Shown here one piece after another: positions 12,101 through 23,012 of a stretch of DNA of 64,000 nucleotides. Each line of letters begins with the position of its first letter. Position 1 is the stretch's first letter. A model generated the notes under the pieces. That model did not search any database, was not told the DNA's origin, and saw only the letters and a program-made list of their open reading frames with translations. Origin of the DNA: Hirundichthys speculiger (Eukaryota > Chordata > Actinopteri > Beloniformes > Exocoetidae); the NCBI GenBank assembly GCA_018398805.1, contig JAGFBZ010000674.1, forward strand, positions 138,697 through 202,696. The letters are read 5' to 3'. The position numbers and the translations under genes are program-made.

Positions 12101-14475
12101 ACATCAGTCAGAGCTGCAAACGTCAGTCAGAGCTGCAGATGTCAGTCAGAGCTGCAGATGTCAGTCAGAGCTGCAGACATCAGTCAGAGCTGCAGACGTC
12201 AGTCAGAGCTGCAGATGTCAGTCAGAGCTGCAGACATCAGTCAGAGATGCAGACACCAGAGCTGCAGACGTCAGTCAGAGCTGTAGATGTTAGTCAGAGC
12301 TGCAGACATCAGTCAGAGCTGCAGACATCAGTCAGAGCTGCAGACGTCAGTCAGAGCTGCAGACGTCAGTCAGAGCTGCAGACATCAGTCAGAGCTGCAG
12401 ACATCAGTCAGAGCTGCAGACATCAGTCAGAGCTGCAGACGTCAGTCAGAGCTGCAGACGTCAGTCAGAGCTGCAGACGTCAGTCAGAGCTGCAGATGTC
12501 AGTCAGAGCTGCAGATGTCAGTAAGAGCTGCAGACGTCAGTCAGAGCTGCAGACGTCAGTCGGAGCTGTAGACGTCAGTCAGAGATGCAGACGTCAGTTA
12601 GAGCTGCAGACGTCAGTCAGAGATGCAGACACCAGAGCTGCAGACATCAGTCAGAGCTGCAGACGTCAGTCAGAGCTGCAGATGTCAGTCAGAGCTGCAG
12701 ACATCAGAGCTGCAGACGTCAGTCAGAGCTGCAGACACCAGAGCTGCAGACCTCAGTCAGAGCTGCAGACACCAGAGCTGCAGACATCAGTCAGAGCTAC
12801 AGATGTCTGTCAAAGCTGCAGACGTCAGTTAGAGCTGCAGACGTAAGTCAGAGCTGCAGACATCAGTCAGAGCTGCAGATGTCAGTCAGAGCTGCAGATG
12901 TCAGTCAGAGCTGCAGACAGTCAGTCAGAGCTGCAAACGTCAGTCAGAGCTGCAGACGTCAGTCAGAGCTGCAGATGTCAGCCAGAGCTGCAGACGTCAG
13001 TCAGAGCTGCAAACGTCAGTCATAGCTGCAGACGTCAGTCAGAGCTGCAGACATCAGTCAGAGCTGCAGACATCAGTCAGAGTTGCAGACGTCAGTCAGA
13101 GCTGCAGACATCAGTCAGAGATGCAGACACCAGAGCTGCAGACGTCAGTCAGAGCTGTAGATGTTAGTCAGAGCTGCAGACGTCAGTCAGAGCTGAAGAC
13201 ATCAGTTAGAGCTGCAGACATCAGTCAGAGCTGCAGACGTCAGTCAGAGCTGCAGACGTCAGTCAGAGCTGCAGACATCAGTCAGAGCTGCAGACGTCAG
13301 TCAGAGCTGCAGACGTCAGTTAGAGCTGCAGACGTCAGTCAGAGCTGCAGACGTCAGTCAGAGCTGCAGACGTCAGTCAGAGCTGCAGACGTCAGTCAGA
13401 GCTGCAGACGTCAGTCAGAGCTGCAGACATCAGTCAGAGCTGCAGACGTCAGTCAGAGCTGCAGACGTCAGTCAGAGCTGCAGATGTCAGTCAGAGCTAC
13501 AGATGTCAGTTAGAGCTGCAGACGTCAGTCAGAGCTGCAGACGTCAGTCAGAGCTGCAGACATCAGTCAGAGCTGCAGACGTCAGTCAGAGCTGCAGATG
13601 TCAGCCAGAGCTGCAGACGTCAGTCAGAGCTGCAAACGTCAGTCATAGCTGCAGACGTCAGTCAGAGCTGCAGACATCAGTCAGAGCTGCAGACATCAGT
13701 CAGAGTTGCAGACGTCAGTCAGAGCTGCAGACATCAGTCAGAGATGCAGACACCAGAGCTGCAGACGTCAGTCAGAGCTGTAGATGTTAGTCAGAGCTGC
13801 AGACGTCAGTCAGAGCTGAAGACGTCAGTTAGAGCTGCAGACATCAGTCAGAGCTGCAGACGTCAGTCAGAGCTGCAGACGTCAGTCAGAGCTGCAGTCA
13901 GAGCTGCAGACGTCAGTCAGAGCTGCAGACGTCAGTTAGAGCTGCAGACATCAGTCAGAGCTGCAGACGTCAGTCAGAGCTGCAGATGTCAGTCAGAGCT
14001 GCAGACGTCAGTCAGAGCTGCAGACGTCAGTCAGAGCTGCAGACATCAGTCAGAGCTGCAGACATCAGTCAGAGCTGCAGACGTCAGTCAGAGCTGCAGA
14101 CGTCAGTCAGAGCTGCAGATGTCAGTCAGAGCTACAGATGTCAGTTAGAGCTGCAGACGTCAGTCAGAGCTGCAGATGTCAGTTAGAGCTGCAGACGTCA
14201 GTCAGAGCTGCAGACGTCAGTCAGAGCTACAGATGTCAGTCAGAGCTGCAGATGTCAGTTAGAGCTGCAGACGTCAGTCAGAGCTGCAGATGTCAGTCAG
14301 AGCTGCAGACATCAGTCAGAGCTGCAGACATCAGTCAGAGATGCAGACACCAGAGCTGCAGACGTCAGTCAGAGCTGCAGACGTCAGTCAGAGCTGCAGA
14401 CGTCAGTTAGAGCTGCAGACGTCAGTCAGAGCTGCAGACGTCAGTCAGAGCTGCAGACGTCAGTTGGAGCTGCAG
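9168..14475. repeat. 19-bp minisatellite (about 280 units) with a 148-bp higher-order repeat
   Basis: The basic unit is GACGTCAGTCAGAGCTGCA (19 bp); a shortened 15-bp form is GACACCAGAGCTGCA. Because 19 is not a multiple of 3 and the unit has no stop in any forward frame, the array reads as very long frames (up to 936 codons, 9263-12073) with a 19-residue period. These are not genes. Between 9540 and 11620 the rare variant TGGTGCAGATATC recurs at 9542, 9781, 9963, 10130, 10278, 10775, 10929, 11077, 11225 and 11616. The commonest spacing is 148 bp, equal to seven 19-mers plus one 15-mer. From about 12070 to the end the array is more uniform. A disturbed patch lies at 11320-11470. Confidence 0.98.
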
Positions 14476-14489
14476 AGCTTGATTTCTCG

Positions 14490-14840
14490 GACAGAAAGTT
14501 TTGCAAAATTCATGGTTTAATGACAAAATGTTATTATGGGATGTAAAGTTTAATTCATACAAAACTTTGTCCCTTACAGTTTTGCTAAATTTGAGATTTT
14601 ATGATAAAAATTACAAGAATAACCTGCAATATTGTTAAATGTGTGATTAAAAAATATTTTTTTTTAAAAACTTTTTTTTGTCTTCAGGTCAGAAATTTAC
14701 AGTTTTGTGAAATTCAAACTTTTACAACATGAAGTTATAATTTTATGTCAAAAAGTTGAGATTTTGAAGAAGTCATGCTGTTATGGCAAAATGCTGCTGT
14801 TTTTAATTTAAAAAAAAGATGTGGCAATTATCTGTGACAG
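14490..14840 (+). repeat. AT-rich degenerate repeat, family member 2
   Basis: This begins just after the 19-bp array ends. It shares phrases with the 4446-5160 block: AAATTTGAGATTTTATGATAAAAATTAC, GCAATATTGTTAAATGTGTGATT and ATAATTTTATGTCAAAAAGTTGAGATTTTG. Orientation is the same as member 1. Confidence 0.6.
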
Positions 14841-16257
14841 GGTGGTTGTAAAAATAAATGTTTAATTAAAACAAGCAGTTATAATTATATTATTTATAAT
14901 TACAATAAGTCTCAGACTGATCTTTAATTTTCATGAGCGCTCTCTAATGTCCTGATCTGCATGACAGACTAAAAGAACGTAGGTTTGTTTGGCCTCATTG
15001 GTCACTTTCTCTCCGTTTATTGCTGGCTGACTCGACATTGATCCGACCACAGAAAGCTTTTAAAGAGCTCCTGTTGTGTTGTTCTTTCACAAGCTTGACA
15101 TTATATGTGCTGTATGTATACGTTCATCCCAAAGCGGCTCTACTGGACTGAGATATGGTGACAGTGGAGCCCACTGGTTTAACGTGGGTTAGAGATGATC
15201 ATGATGAGCTGGCACGAAGGAGATCAAAGGCTTCAAAACTGCTCTTCAGAAACCTTTGGATGATGTCACAGCAGAGCTGCACGCCCTCATGTGGTCAGAG
15301 GTGGTACAGCTGCATAGCGTGGCTTTAAAGACTCTTTAAATACTTTGGTGTCGATGTTCAGCTGAATTTTTTTTAAATCCGTTTGAGTAGCAGCAGCTCA
15401 GCGTGTGCAGATGCTGCTGCAGGACAGCATGCATGCGCTGTTGTTGGTTATTAAATCCTGCTCAGCCCTTAACAAGATCGGAGGTTTGTTTCACAATCAC
15501 GTGGAAAAGAGAGAAATAATTGTTTGTCAGGGTTCGGGGAGCCAGCGGGAAATTTCCCTGCTTCATACAGAGTGGAAAATCAATTTAACTGCATGTATTT
15601 AGTTCTATATGTCCGGTCGTGTCATGTGACCTTGACATCGTAGACTGGTTTCATAAGCAGCTTGGAGGGAGCTGCAGGGATCTTCTGTTTGTGCCTCTGC
15701 GGGGTAACATCATGAGCAGGCAAAGATAATCCACTTAAGTTCAGCGTGAGGAGAAAAAAGAGAAGAAAGCTGTTCAGCTTCAGTCACAACAAAGAGTCAA
15801 AGAGTAAAACTTCAGCTTCAGGATGGTCTGGAGCTGCTTCAGTGTTTACGGTCAAACCAGAAGGAAGAAAACTGGAACAGCCTGCAACAGAGAAGCTAAA
15901 TGTGGTTGGGGTAGAAACATCCTGCAGCATAATCTCGTTTAAAACAATCAGATTTGATGAATCTCTGCTCTCTGCATTCCTCTGTCACATGCTAAGATAA
16001 TTTCTGGAATCTTCCACACCAAACTGGGAACACTGAAGCCACATTATCTGGCTCAGGTCAAGATGTGATGGTGTTATGAGGGTAAATATGTTTATTAAAG
16101 TTTAACTAATAAATAAAAAAAAATGTGTGGCAGTAGCTAGCTGGCTAGGAAGACTGATGAGGCTCCCTGCTGACACAGACGAGAAGAACTGGAAAAACCC
16201 TCTGCCACATTCAGTTCAGTTTAAATTAGTTCTACTTAATTAATCTCTGAAGGGAAA
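14841..16257. other. Single-copy DNA without recognised genes
   Basis: Mostly unique sequence with only short open frames (for example 15405-15602 and 15746-16000), none with recognisable similarity or splice context. No repeat family is identified. Confidence 0.4.
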
Positions 16258-17152
16258 TTAAATTATTGCAGTCACTGTCATGATCAAAGGGTCTCCAGTG
16301 ATCAATTGTAGAAGGTTCCAGCTGTGTTCAGGAAGGATCTCCTGTAGTGTTTGTGTTGCAGCAGATCTGAAGATCCTCTGACTGAAGACTCTCTGTAGCT
16401 GAATCTCTGTGTTGTGTAGAGGATATTCAGGGTCGTCCATGATGGTCTTCATCTGATGAGGATCCTCCTTTGGTCCATTAGCTCCATCATCTCTATCATC
16501 TCCAGAACAGATCCAGCCTTCTTCATCAGTTGTTCAGGTTCTTTAAGTCTCTGGTTCTGATGCTGCTCCTCCTACAGATGACTGCAGATGGACTGAACTC
16601 TCCACAACAGACTGATAGAAGATCTGAACATCTGGCTGCAACACTGAAGGACCTCAGCTTCCTCCAGAAGTAAAGTCTGCTCTGTCCCTTCTTCTCAACA
16701 GCATCAGTGTCTCCAGTCCAGTCTGTTGTCCAGGTGAACACTGAGGTGTTTATTCTCCTCCACCACCTCCACTTCTTCTCCATGATGGAAATGCTGTTGG
16801 ACTTGATCCTGGTCCTCCTAAAAGCCACAATCATCTCCTTTGTCTTGTTGAAGGTTAGTGGTGAGAGTCCAGTTCCCCTGTGGCTCTCCTGAGCTCGGAC
16901 CACCTGCTCAGACACTCAACCATTCAGTCTCTCCAGCTGTGGTCTGTTAGTCAGGTAGTCAGTGATCCAGGTGATGATGGAGGACGTCCACCTGTGTCTT
17001 CTGGAGGTTCTTTGGTAGTGGAGCAGCTGGATGGAGTTAAATGTTCTGGAGAAACTGAAGAACATGATCCTCTCAGAGCTGCTGCTTTGTCCAGATGACT
17101 GTGGGTTTGTTGAAGCAGGTGTATGATGGAGTCTTAAACTCCAACTCCACAA
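16258..17152 (-). pseudogene. L2-like LINE reverse transcriptase remnant, catalytic core deleted
   Basis: Minus-strand frames show non-LTR reverse transcriptase pieces in order. The upstream piece (17152-16916) has RIMFFSFSRTFNSIQ (the domain that normally carries the first catalytic Asp, here changed) and SIITWITDYLTNRPQ. The next (16915-16526) has GTGLSPL, NKTKEMIVAFRRTRIKS and KKGQSRLYFWRKLRSFSV. The last (16452-16258) has the LINE C-terminal type tail. Between GTGLSPL and NKTKEM the sequence jumps straight across the segment that in related LINEs carries the F/Y-x-D-D catalytic motif, so that part is deleted. Frames are also broken. It is a dead 5'-truncated copy; clade assignment (L2 group) is from memory of motif patterns. 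Confidence 0.8.
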
Positions 17153-18740
17153 CCAGAAGTAAACTGCAGTGGGTCCTGGAAGGTGCTTGTTTGCTTATTC
17201 AGGTGGACTAATAAAAGTCTTAATAAAAGACCTTCTCTGTTCTTCTCTATCTCCACCATATTGCATCTGTAGTCCCTTTTGTTCGGCCCCAGCACAGCGG
17301 ACTGCGTGGAAGCATAACGCGCCTCGAGGCTGTGAGCTTTCACTGGGGAGGAGTTTTCTGCAGCCTCTAGTGTTCGGTGGAGGAACTGCAGTCTCGTCAG
17401 TCTGGTGGATCTACATATAGGTCACCTGCTTTCCTAAAAACCTGCTCTGTATTCATGAATGCTGCATATACCCTGGATTTTTGTAGGAATGCCTGAACGC
17501 TAGTGGATTCCACCAGATGGCAGGTTGGCAGCGTGCTCACAAAGATCAATTACCATCAGCTACTCAGGAACCACCATATAAGGACTACCGCATGATCCAC
17601 GTGATCTCAAAACCTTTTTGGAAAACTCTCTGGAATCCAGCCGAGGAGTTGGTGCTGGCAGATGCTCCATTTTTGAAACGCTGCTGGGGAAACCCGAGGT
17701 CAGAGAAAATGAACATAAATGAAGAAATCCCTGGACCACGGCTCTTCTGCTCCCTGTGAGACTGGGACCTACGGCAGATATTTAATGACGTCTTCTGTCC
17801 AACGAAGCCTTCAAGAGGAGGTGACAAGAAAATGGTTTGATATGATGTTGGATGGAAAACAAAAGAAAGCTTAATTCCCTAGATCTACTACCTAGACAAC
17901 TGCATCGTCTCTGTTATCAGAAACCTCCATCAGGAGTCCACCACAGCTTCATGACACCACTGATGTTTCTATGACAACCAGAGTCGCTGTCAGCAGGTGT
18001 CTCCAGTGTCTCCTCTTCACTGGAAGTAAAGGACCTGGTGAATAAGGAGGGTACAGCTGCTGATGAGGTCAACCTGCCGCTCCGGGACCGTGACTCCTCG
18101 GCGTCTGGATCTTATCGACAACATCTGCAGGTTGACGGTGAGATTAGTGTGGTCAGTGAGTTGCATCCTTCATGACGGGTCGACTCTTCAACCCTCCACC
18201 CACCGCTGCTCAGACATGCTGCAGAAAAGGAAACTGACTGCACCGGAAGTCTCCAAAAACGTCATCAGGCGAAGCACAGCGAAGTACAGAAGAGCAGCAG
18301 TGCAGTAGAAATGCCAGAAATGAGTAAAAAACAAATCTAAGATTAAAAAAAATACAAAGAGTAAGCATATTTATCTAAATATATAAAAATGTACTTTGGT
18401 AACACAAAGTTGTATAAAATAAAGTAAACTCAATAATATCAATAAACTCAATAAAGTGTCTACATGAAACAACTGGTGATGGTTCTCATTGTAATCCAGA
18501 GCTGCAGCAGATGATGATGACGTTTCTGGACTGAACGCTGGTGTTTCTGACAGACGGACCTGAAGATCCGGTTTCTGGCTCATTTGGTCAGCAGCTGCTG
18601 ATCTAAAAACTCAGATTCTGGAGACACCTGGAGTCCCGGACCGTGAAATTGTTGGTCCGTTGTTGTTTTTCTTGGTGGCTAATGTTAGGAGTTAGCTCCT
18701 TGTTTGGTGTCAAAGCACAGCTGCTATGTTAGCATATGCT
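17153..18740. other. Single-copy DNA, no recognised gene
   Basis: Several short frames (for example 17517-17759 and 18063-18308) overlap others on both strands and have no recognisable motifs. AT-rich sequence with AATAAA-like runs lies at 18320-18460. I see no repeat family. Confidence 0.4.
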
Positions 18741-19075
18741 ATCAAAAAAAAAAGCAACTTTCTGTTAAGAAATTACAAATTTTGCAAGATCAAGACTTTT
18801 TATTCTGGAACCAGGACTTTTGTTGTACAATTACAACTTTTTATCGTAAAAATCAAAAAAAGAGTTAACTTGATCATACAATTTTTCAAATATCAACTTT
18901 TGTCAAATCAAAACTTTTAAACATAAAATTCTAAAAAAAATGTAAATGTCACATTTTTTAATAAAAACTTTGTCCTAATTTCAAAAACTTGTGAAAAGGT
19001 GAAATTTACAAAATCATGACTTTTTGTCAAAAATGTGCAACTTTTTGTTGTAAAGTTGTCTCTGTTGGGAACGTG
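18741..19075 (-). repeat. AT-rich degenerate repeat, family member 3 (inverted)
   Basis: Phrases such as CAACTTTTTGTCAAA, GTGCAACTTTTTGTTGTAAAG and ATTACAAATTTTGCAAGATC are reverse complements of the phrases in the blocks at 4446 and 41735 (TTACAACAAAAAGTTGCA, TTTGACAAAAAGT). This copy is therefore in the opposite orientation. Confidence 0.55.
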
Positions 19076-19199
19076 GAGCAGATCTTCCATTCAAAACAGT
19101 TTTATTCTTAATGATTTCTGATCGTGATCTGCTTTGCTAGACAGAATTACAAATGGAGAGGAAAGTGCATTTACCAAAAACAGTGTGTGGTATCGCTCA

Positions 19200-19709
19200 C
19201 TATTTATTTATTTTTGCCCGCTCGGAGCTGGCAGAGCTTGGTGAAGCCCTGCGGTGCGTTGGTCTGCAGCTAGCGGCTAACTCTCTCCGGGTCTTAGATC
19301 TCCCGGTGATTCCTTGTAATATGAGCTCGCGCATTTGTTGTGTTCCCGAAGTGCTTGATCTTAGTTTTGCAATGCTTGCGTCATGTCCAGCTCGTTTCCG
19401 GGTGGTCAGTAAAAACCGAAATGATGGCAAATTTGAACTTTTAGCAAAGACGGGGCTGGTTGGATATCCTTTTCCCCCATCTTTGTTCTGTGCTTTCTAC
19501 CCGTGTGTGCTTTTCAAAGCTGACTGTGTGGTGACGTCAAGACGTCCTGTGTAGTTACAAAACGGACGCGGACAGCCAGCGGATTTAAAAAAAAAAAAAA
19601 CATTATTATTATTATTTAAAATCAATTTTGAGACATTTTATATCGATTCTGAATCGTAGCAAATGAGAATCGCGACTCCTATTGCGAATCGATTTTTTGG
19701 CACACCCCT
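19200..19709 (-). pseudogene. hAT transposon 5' end with BED zinc-finger remnant
   Basis: Read on the minus strand, the element starts at 19709 with AGGGGTGTGCCAAAAAATCG, a hAT-type terminus. A run of A/T and ATT triplets follows, then an ATG at 19480. The frame opening there holds VQICHHFGFY, the start of a BED finger, then hits a stop. A neighbouring frame resumes with CKTKIKHFGNTT followed by HITRNH, the second half of a BED-type zinc finger (Cys and H-x4-H). The finger is thus split by a stop and a frameshift, and the rest of the transposase and the other terminus are missing. The 133-codon plus-strand frame over the same DNA (19153-19554) is a shadow. BED fingers mark ZBED-like hAT transposases. 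Confidence 0.75.
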
Positions 19710-19854
19710 AATAGTGATAATAAAATGACAAGAAATGAATGAGTATTATCTATTGACCATCAATCATAACAGTAACAATAGTAAGAGATTTAAAGAAACA
19801 AAAGAACGCTGTACTTCCAAATAAAAAATAAACTTTATTTAAAGAATAAACGTC

Positions 19855-20437
19855 TCATGCAGTAACAGTCGCTTCAGTAATTAAGAAGTTACCAGTCCGC
19901 TGGACCCAGTTGCATGTGAACTGATGAACTGTGAGATGTGGGCCCGGGCTTCTTCTTGGACAGAGAAACTTCTCCTTGCCGGGTGGGAGATGCCAAAGCG
20001 GATCCCATCTAGTCCCCTCAGCTGCTGTCTGATGCAATTGAATGCAGCACGGGCTAGCTGTGGCCACCCGCACTGTGTAGTCGGGGAAGATGGAGGTCCT
20101 CTGTTTCTCTGTGGATAGACGTAGAGTCTTGACAGTCACTGTGGTAGTAGAGACGAGCTATTATGGTCCTCGGTCGTTGCCCTGCTCCTGGCACAGTGCA
20201 AAAAAGAGTGCAAAGTACAAAACAGTGCGGATCACTGTACTAAGATATGCAATGTAGAGAGAATAGTGCATATGATCGAGGTAGTACAAAATATGTGCAG
20301 TATAAAGCAAAATAGTGCAAATAATCGAGGTAGTACGAATAAAGGTGGGGGTATGAGGATATAAGGTGCACAGTCAAGTCCTGAGACGGCATAACAGATA
20401 CTATATACAAATGCTAGTTTACACATCTGGTGGAATA
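19855..20437 (-). mobile_element. Probable 3' region of the adjacent L2-like LINE
   Basis: Lies directly downstream, on the minus strand, of the LINE C-terminal coding piece. It has the low-complexity T- and GCAC-rich composition (repeats of TTTGCACTATTTTGCTT and GTACTACCTCGAT on the minus strand) expected of fish L2-type 3' UTRs. The exact 3' end is not resolved. Confidence 0.5.
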
Positions 20438-21401
20438 TTACACAGACTGGTTCAGGGTGGTTATGGCTTTGGGGAAGAAGCTGTTTTTTAGTCTGTTGGT
20501 TTTGGACCTGATGTCCCTGTAGCGTCTGCCTGAGGGCAACAGGTCAAACAGGTCAGAGCCGGGGTGTGAGCTGTCCTTCATGATGTTAGTGGCTCTGCTG
20601 AGGCAGCTGGAGGTGTAAATGTCTGACAGGGAGGGGAGAGGGCGGCCGATGATCCTCTGCGCTGCTTTCACAACCCTCTGGAGCCGTTCTCTGTCTGCAG
20701 CGGTGCAGCTGCCGTACCAGACTGTAGTCCAGTACCAGACTGTAATACAGTACCAGACTGTAGTCCAGTACCAGACTGTAGTCCAGGACGTCAGCAGGCC
20801 CTGCAGCAGAGCTGTAATCCACAAAGAGCATCCGGACGTAGCTCTGCTGTTGCTCCAGGTGGTTCAGAGCAGAGTGCAGAGCTACAGCGATGGAGTCCTC
20901 AGTGGATCTGTTAGCAAGATAAGCAAACTGGAAGGGGTTGAAGTCTCGGGGGAGGTGGTTCTTTATGTGATGAAGAACTAGTCTCTCAAAGCACTTGGTG
21001 ATTACCGGGGTGAGGGCCACTGGACGGTAATCATTCAGGCTGGTGACGGGAGACTTCTTCGGCACCGGGATTATGGTGGCTGATTTCAGGCAGGACGGGA
21101 CCGCTGCCTGGGTCAGGGAGGTGTTGAAGATCCTGGTGAAGGTGGGGGTGAGCTGGTGGGCGCACGCTTTGAGCACCTTTCCTGGAATTCCGTCTGGGCC
21201 GGCAGCTTTCTTGGTGTTCACTGTCAGGAGCACCCGTCTGACATCATGCTCCTGTACAGTAAGTGGAGTGATGGAGGATCCTGGTGGGGGCAGGGCTGGG
21301 GGCGGGGCTGGAACAGCTGGGTGCTGCTGTGGTGTCTCAAAGCGAGCAAAGAAACCATTCAGCTCCTCTGCCAGTGGCGCACTCAGGTCTGCGGTTGACA
21401 C
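20438..21401 (-). pseudogene. L2-like LINE reverse transcriptase with internal deletion
   Basis: The minus-strand frame 21401-20586 carries N-terminal RT motifs in order: KKAAGPDGIPGKVLKACA, IIPVPKKSPVTSLNDYRPVAL, QFAYLANRSTEDSIA and RMLFVDYSSA (the domain with the first catalytic Asp). It then passes straight into a short tandem repeat. The C-terminal part lies in another frame (20824-20438): VWYGSCTAADRERLQRVV, AAQRIIGRPLPSLSDIY and NRLKNSFFPKAI. The middle third, including the F-A-D-D catalytic box, is missing and replaced by four 18-bp repeats at 20714-20785. It cannot encode an active enzyme. Confidence 0.85.
20714..20785. repeat. 18-bp in-frame tandem repeat inside the LINE
   Basis: Four copies of GTACCAGACTGTAGTCCA, one of them altered (..GTAATACA). 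It sits at the deletion junction of the L2-like RT. On the minus strand it adds a six-residue period (DYSLVL) to the open frame. Confidence 0.9.
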
Positions 21402-21479
21402 ATCGCTGCCTCTGAAGTTGGTGATGTGTTGTAAGCCCCGCCCACACCTCCCGGGAGTTGTTGCTGGACAGGTGAGACT

Positions 21480-22260
21480 CTATTCTCGTCCTGTGGTCTT
21501 GGTTTTCTTCATTCCTCTGTTCAAGTCAGCCCGAGCAGCTCTGTATAGAGCTCTGTCACCTGACCTGAAGGCGGCGTTGCGGGCCCTGAGGAGTGAGCGG
21601 ACCTGGCTGGTCATCCAGGGTTTCTGGTTAGGGAAAACCCGGATGGTTTTGTCTACAGTCACATTCCCAATGCAGAACTTGATGTAGTCCAGTACCGTGT
21701 CTGTGAAAGTATCCAGCCCCTGATGTTCATATAAGTCCCACTCTGTCGGGTCCAAGCAGTCCTGGAGCAGGTTAGCAATGGATGAGGGGGGGCGACTGTC
21801 AGAGCCTTTTGGAGTATCAACGACCCAGATGTTATTCCTTCGAGACCTGGACTCAACGTCTTCATGTTTGTTCTGTAATGAATCAGTCAGTAACCTCTTG
21901 CTTCTGTGCCTCCATGTCATCGGAGCAGGCTGTTACACGCTAGCTCCGTTTCACCTAGCGTGCTACGTAGCGTTGCTAACTCCATGTTCATCGCCGATTT
22001 AAAGTCCTCAAAGCCCATCTGAACTGCAGGTACATCCGTTCTCCAAAACCGCTCTGACTTCTTTTTTCATCTTGGAAACAAAATCCGTCAGCAGAGACGT
22101 CAGCAGCTCACATTTTAAAACTTCAGTGTTGAGAGACCCGGTGGAGGCGTTGATGTCATTGTCACACCTTCCACCTGAAGCCGAGGGGGCAGACATCGGG
22201 CCTCGGGGTTTTTGCAGCTGCTTGTCGTCCTTTACCAGACATTTTAATGACGGTCACGTA
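21480..22260 (-). pseudogene. LINE 5' part: L1 ORF1-like head joined to L2-like linker
   Basis: The minus-strand frame 21920-21480 begins with LQNKHEDVESRSRRNNIWVV, the pattern at the coiled-coil/RRM boundary of L1-type ORF1 proteins. It runs in frame into LDTFTDTVLDYIKFCIGN and FPNQKPWMTSQVRSLLRARN, the segment before the RT domain of fish L2-like LINEs. An upstream minus frame (22196-22008) has LLTSLLTDFVSKMKKEVRAV, also ORF1-like. It ends in KKTKTTGRE, where the L2 coding frame would continue into the RT N-terminus, so there is a break before 21401. Whether the join is a real chimera or my over-reading of a short match is open. Confidence 0.6.
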
Positions 22261-22261
22261 G

Positions 22262-22904
22262 TGATCGGAAGACTTTTCCACTTGTTTTTTTGTGCTTAAA
22301 GTGCATTTAATATGGTTATTGATGCGTTACTTCTGCAGAACCAAGCTCTATACGTCTTACTCCATAGCGTGCTCAACTCCGCCCACTTTCTGGAGAGAAG
22401 TTCTGAATAGAAGTTTAGAAAACCGTTGTCTTCGTCCCACCTCTAGTAACAGACGGTTCTGCCTTGAGCTCACATGCAATCATCACTTCCTGCTCAGGAA
22501 ACGACTAAACTTGCTGGATGTGCAGATAAATGCAGACTAATCTCAGCATCCTGGTTCTGCCGTTGATGTGTAACCCTGATAGCTGGTGAATTATCTAATC
22601 CACAAATGAACTCCTGCCCTCTCTGCACCGCTATTACGGTCGCATGTCAACCTGTCGGTGATATGACGGCCCCGCGTGTGCCCCGTTAATTAGTTACAGA
22701 ACAAGTTCATGCAGGTTTATGTAACGCTGGAGCGTTTCTGCTGAACATCACATGTGAGTCCCGGCGGGTCCAACGGCCCGTCTGCTCGTTGTTCCTCGAG
22801 GCGTTGAGGCGCTGCGCTGGGTGGAAGCTCAGAGGCACAGAGGACATCCTCCAGATAAGAGCTATCGCTGCTGGATCTGCCGTCGACGGTTGGAGGCTCG
22901 GGCG
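22262..22904. other. Single-copy DNA
   Basis: No repeat or gene is recognised. The first 100 bp may still belong to the LINE 5' end. Confidence 0.35.
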
Positions 22905-23012
22905 GAGACGCTCCGCTGCTCCGCTGCTCCGCTGCTCCGCTGCTCCGCTGCTCCGCTGCTCCGCTGCTCCGCTGCTCCGCTGCTCCGCTGCTCCGCTGCT
23001 CCGCTGCTCTGG
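22905..23012. repeat. 8-bp tandem repeat (CCGCTGCT)n
   Basis: About 13 nearly perfect copies of CCGCTGCT. The 8-bp period makes all frames open and gives spurious 8-residue peptide repeats on both strands (RCSAAPLL / EQRSSGAA). Confidence 0.97.

Noticed and set aside
19153..19554. 133-codon plus-strand frame
   Set aside because: The opposite strand carries the BED-finger remnant of a hAT element, which explains the sequence.
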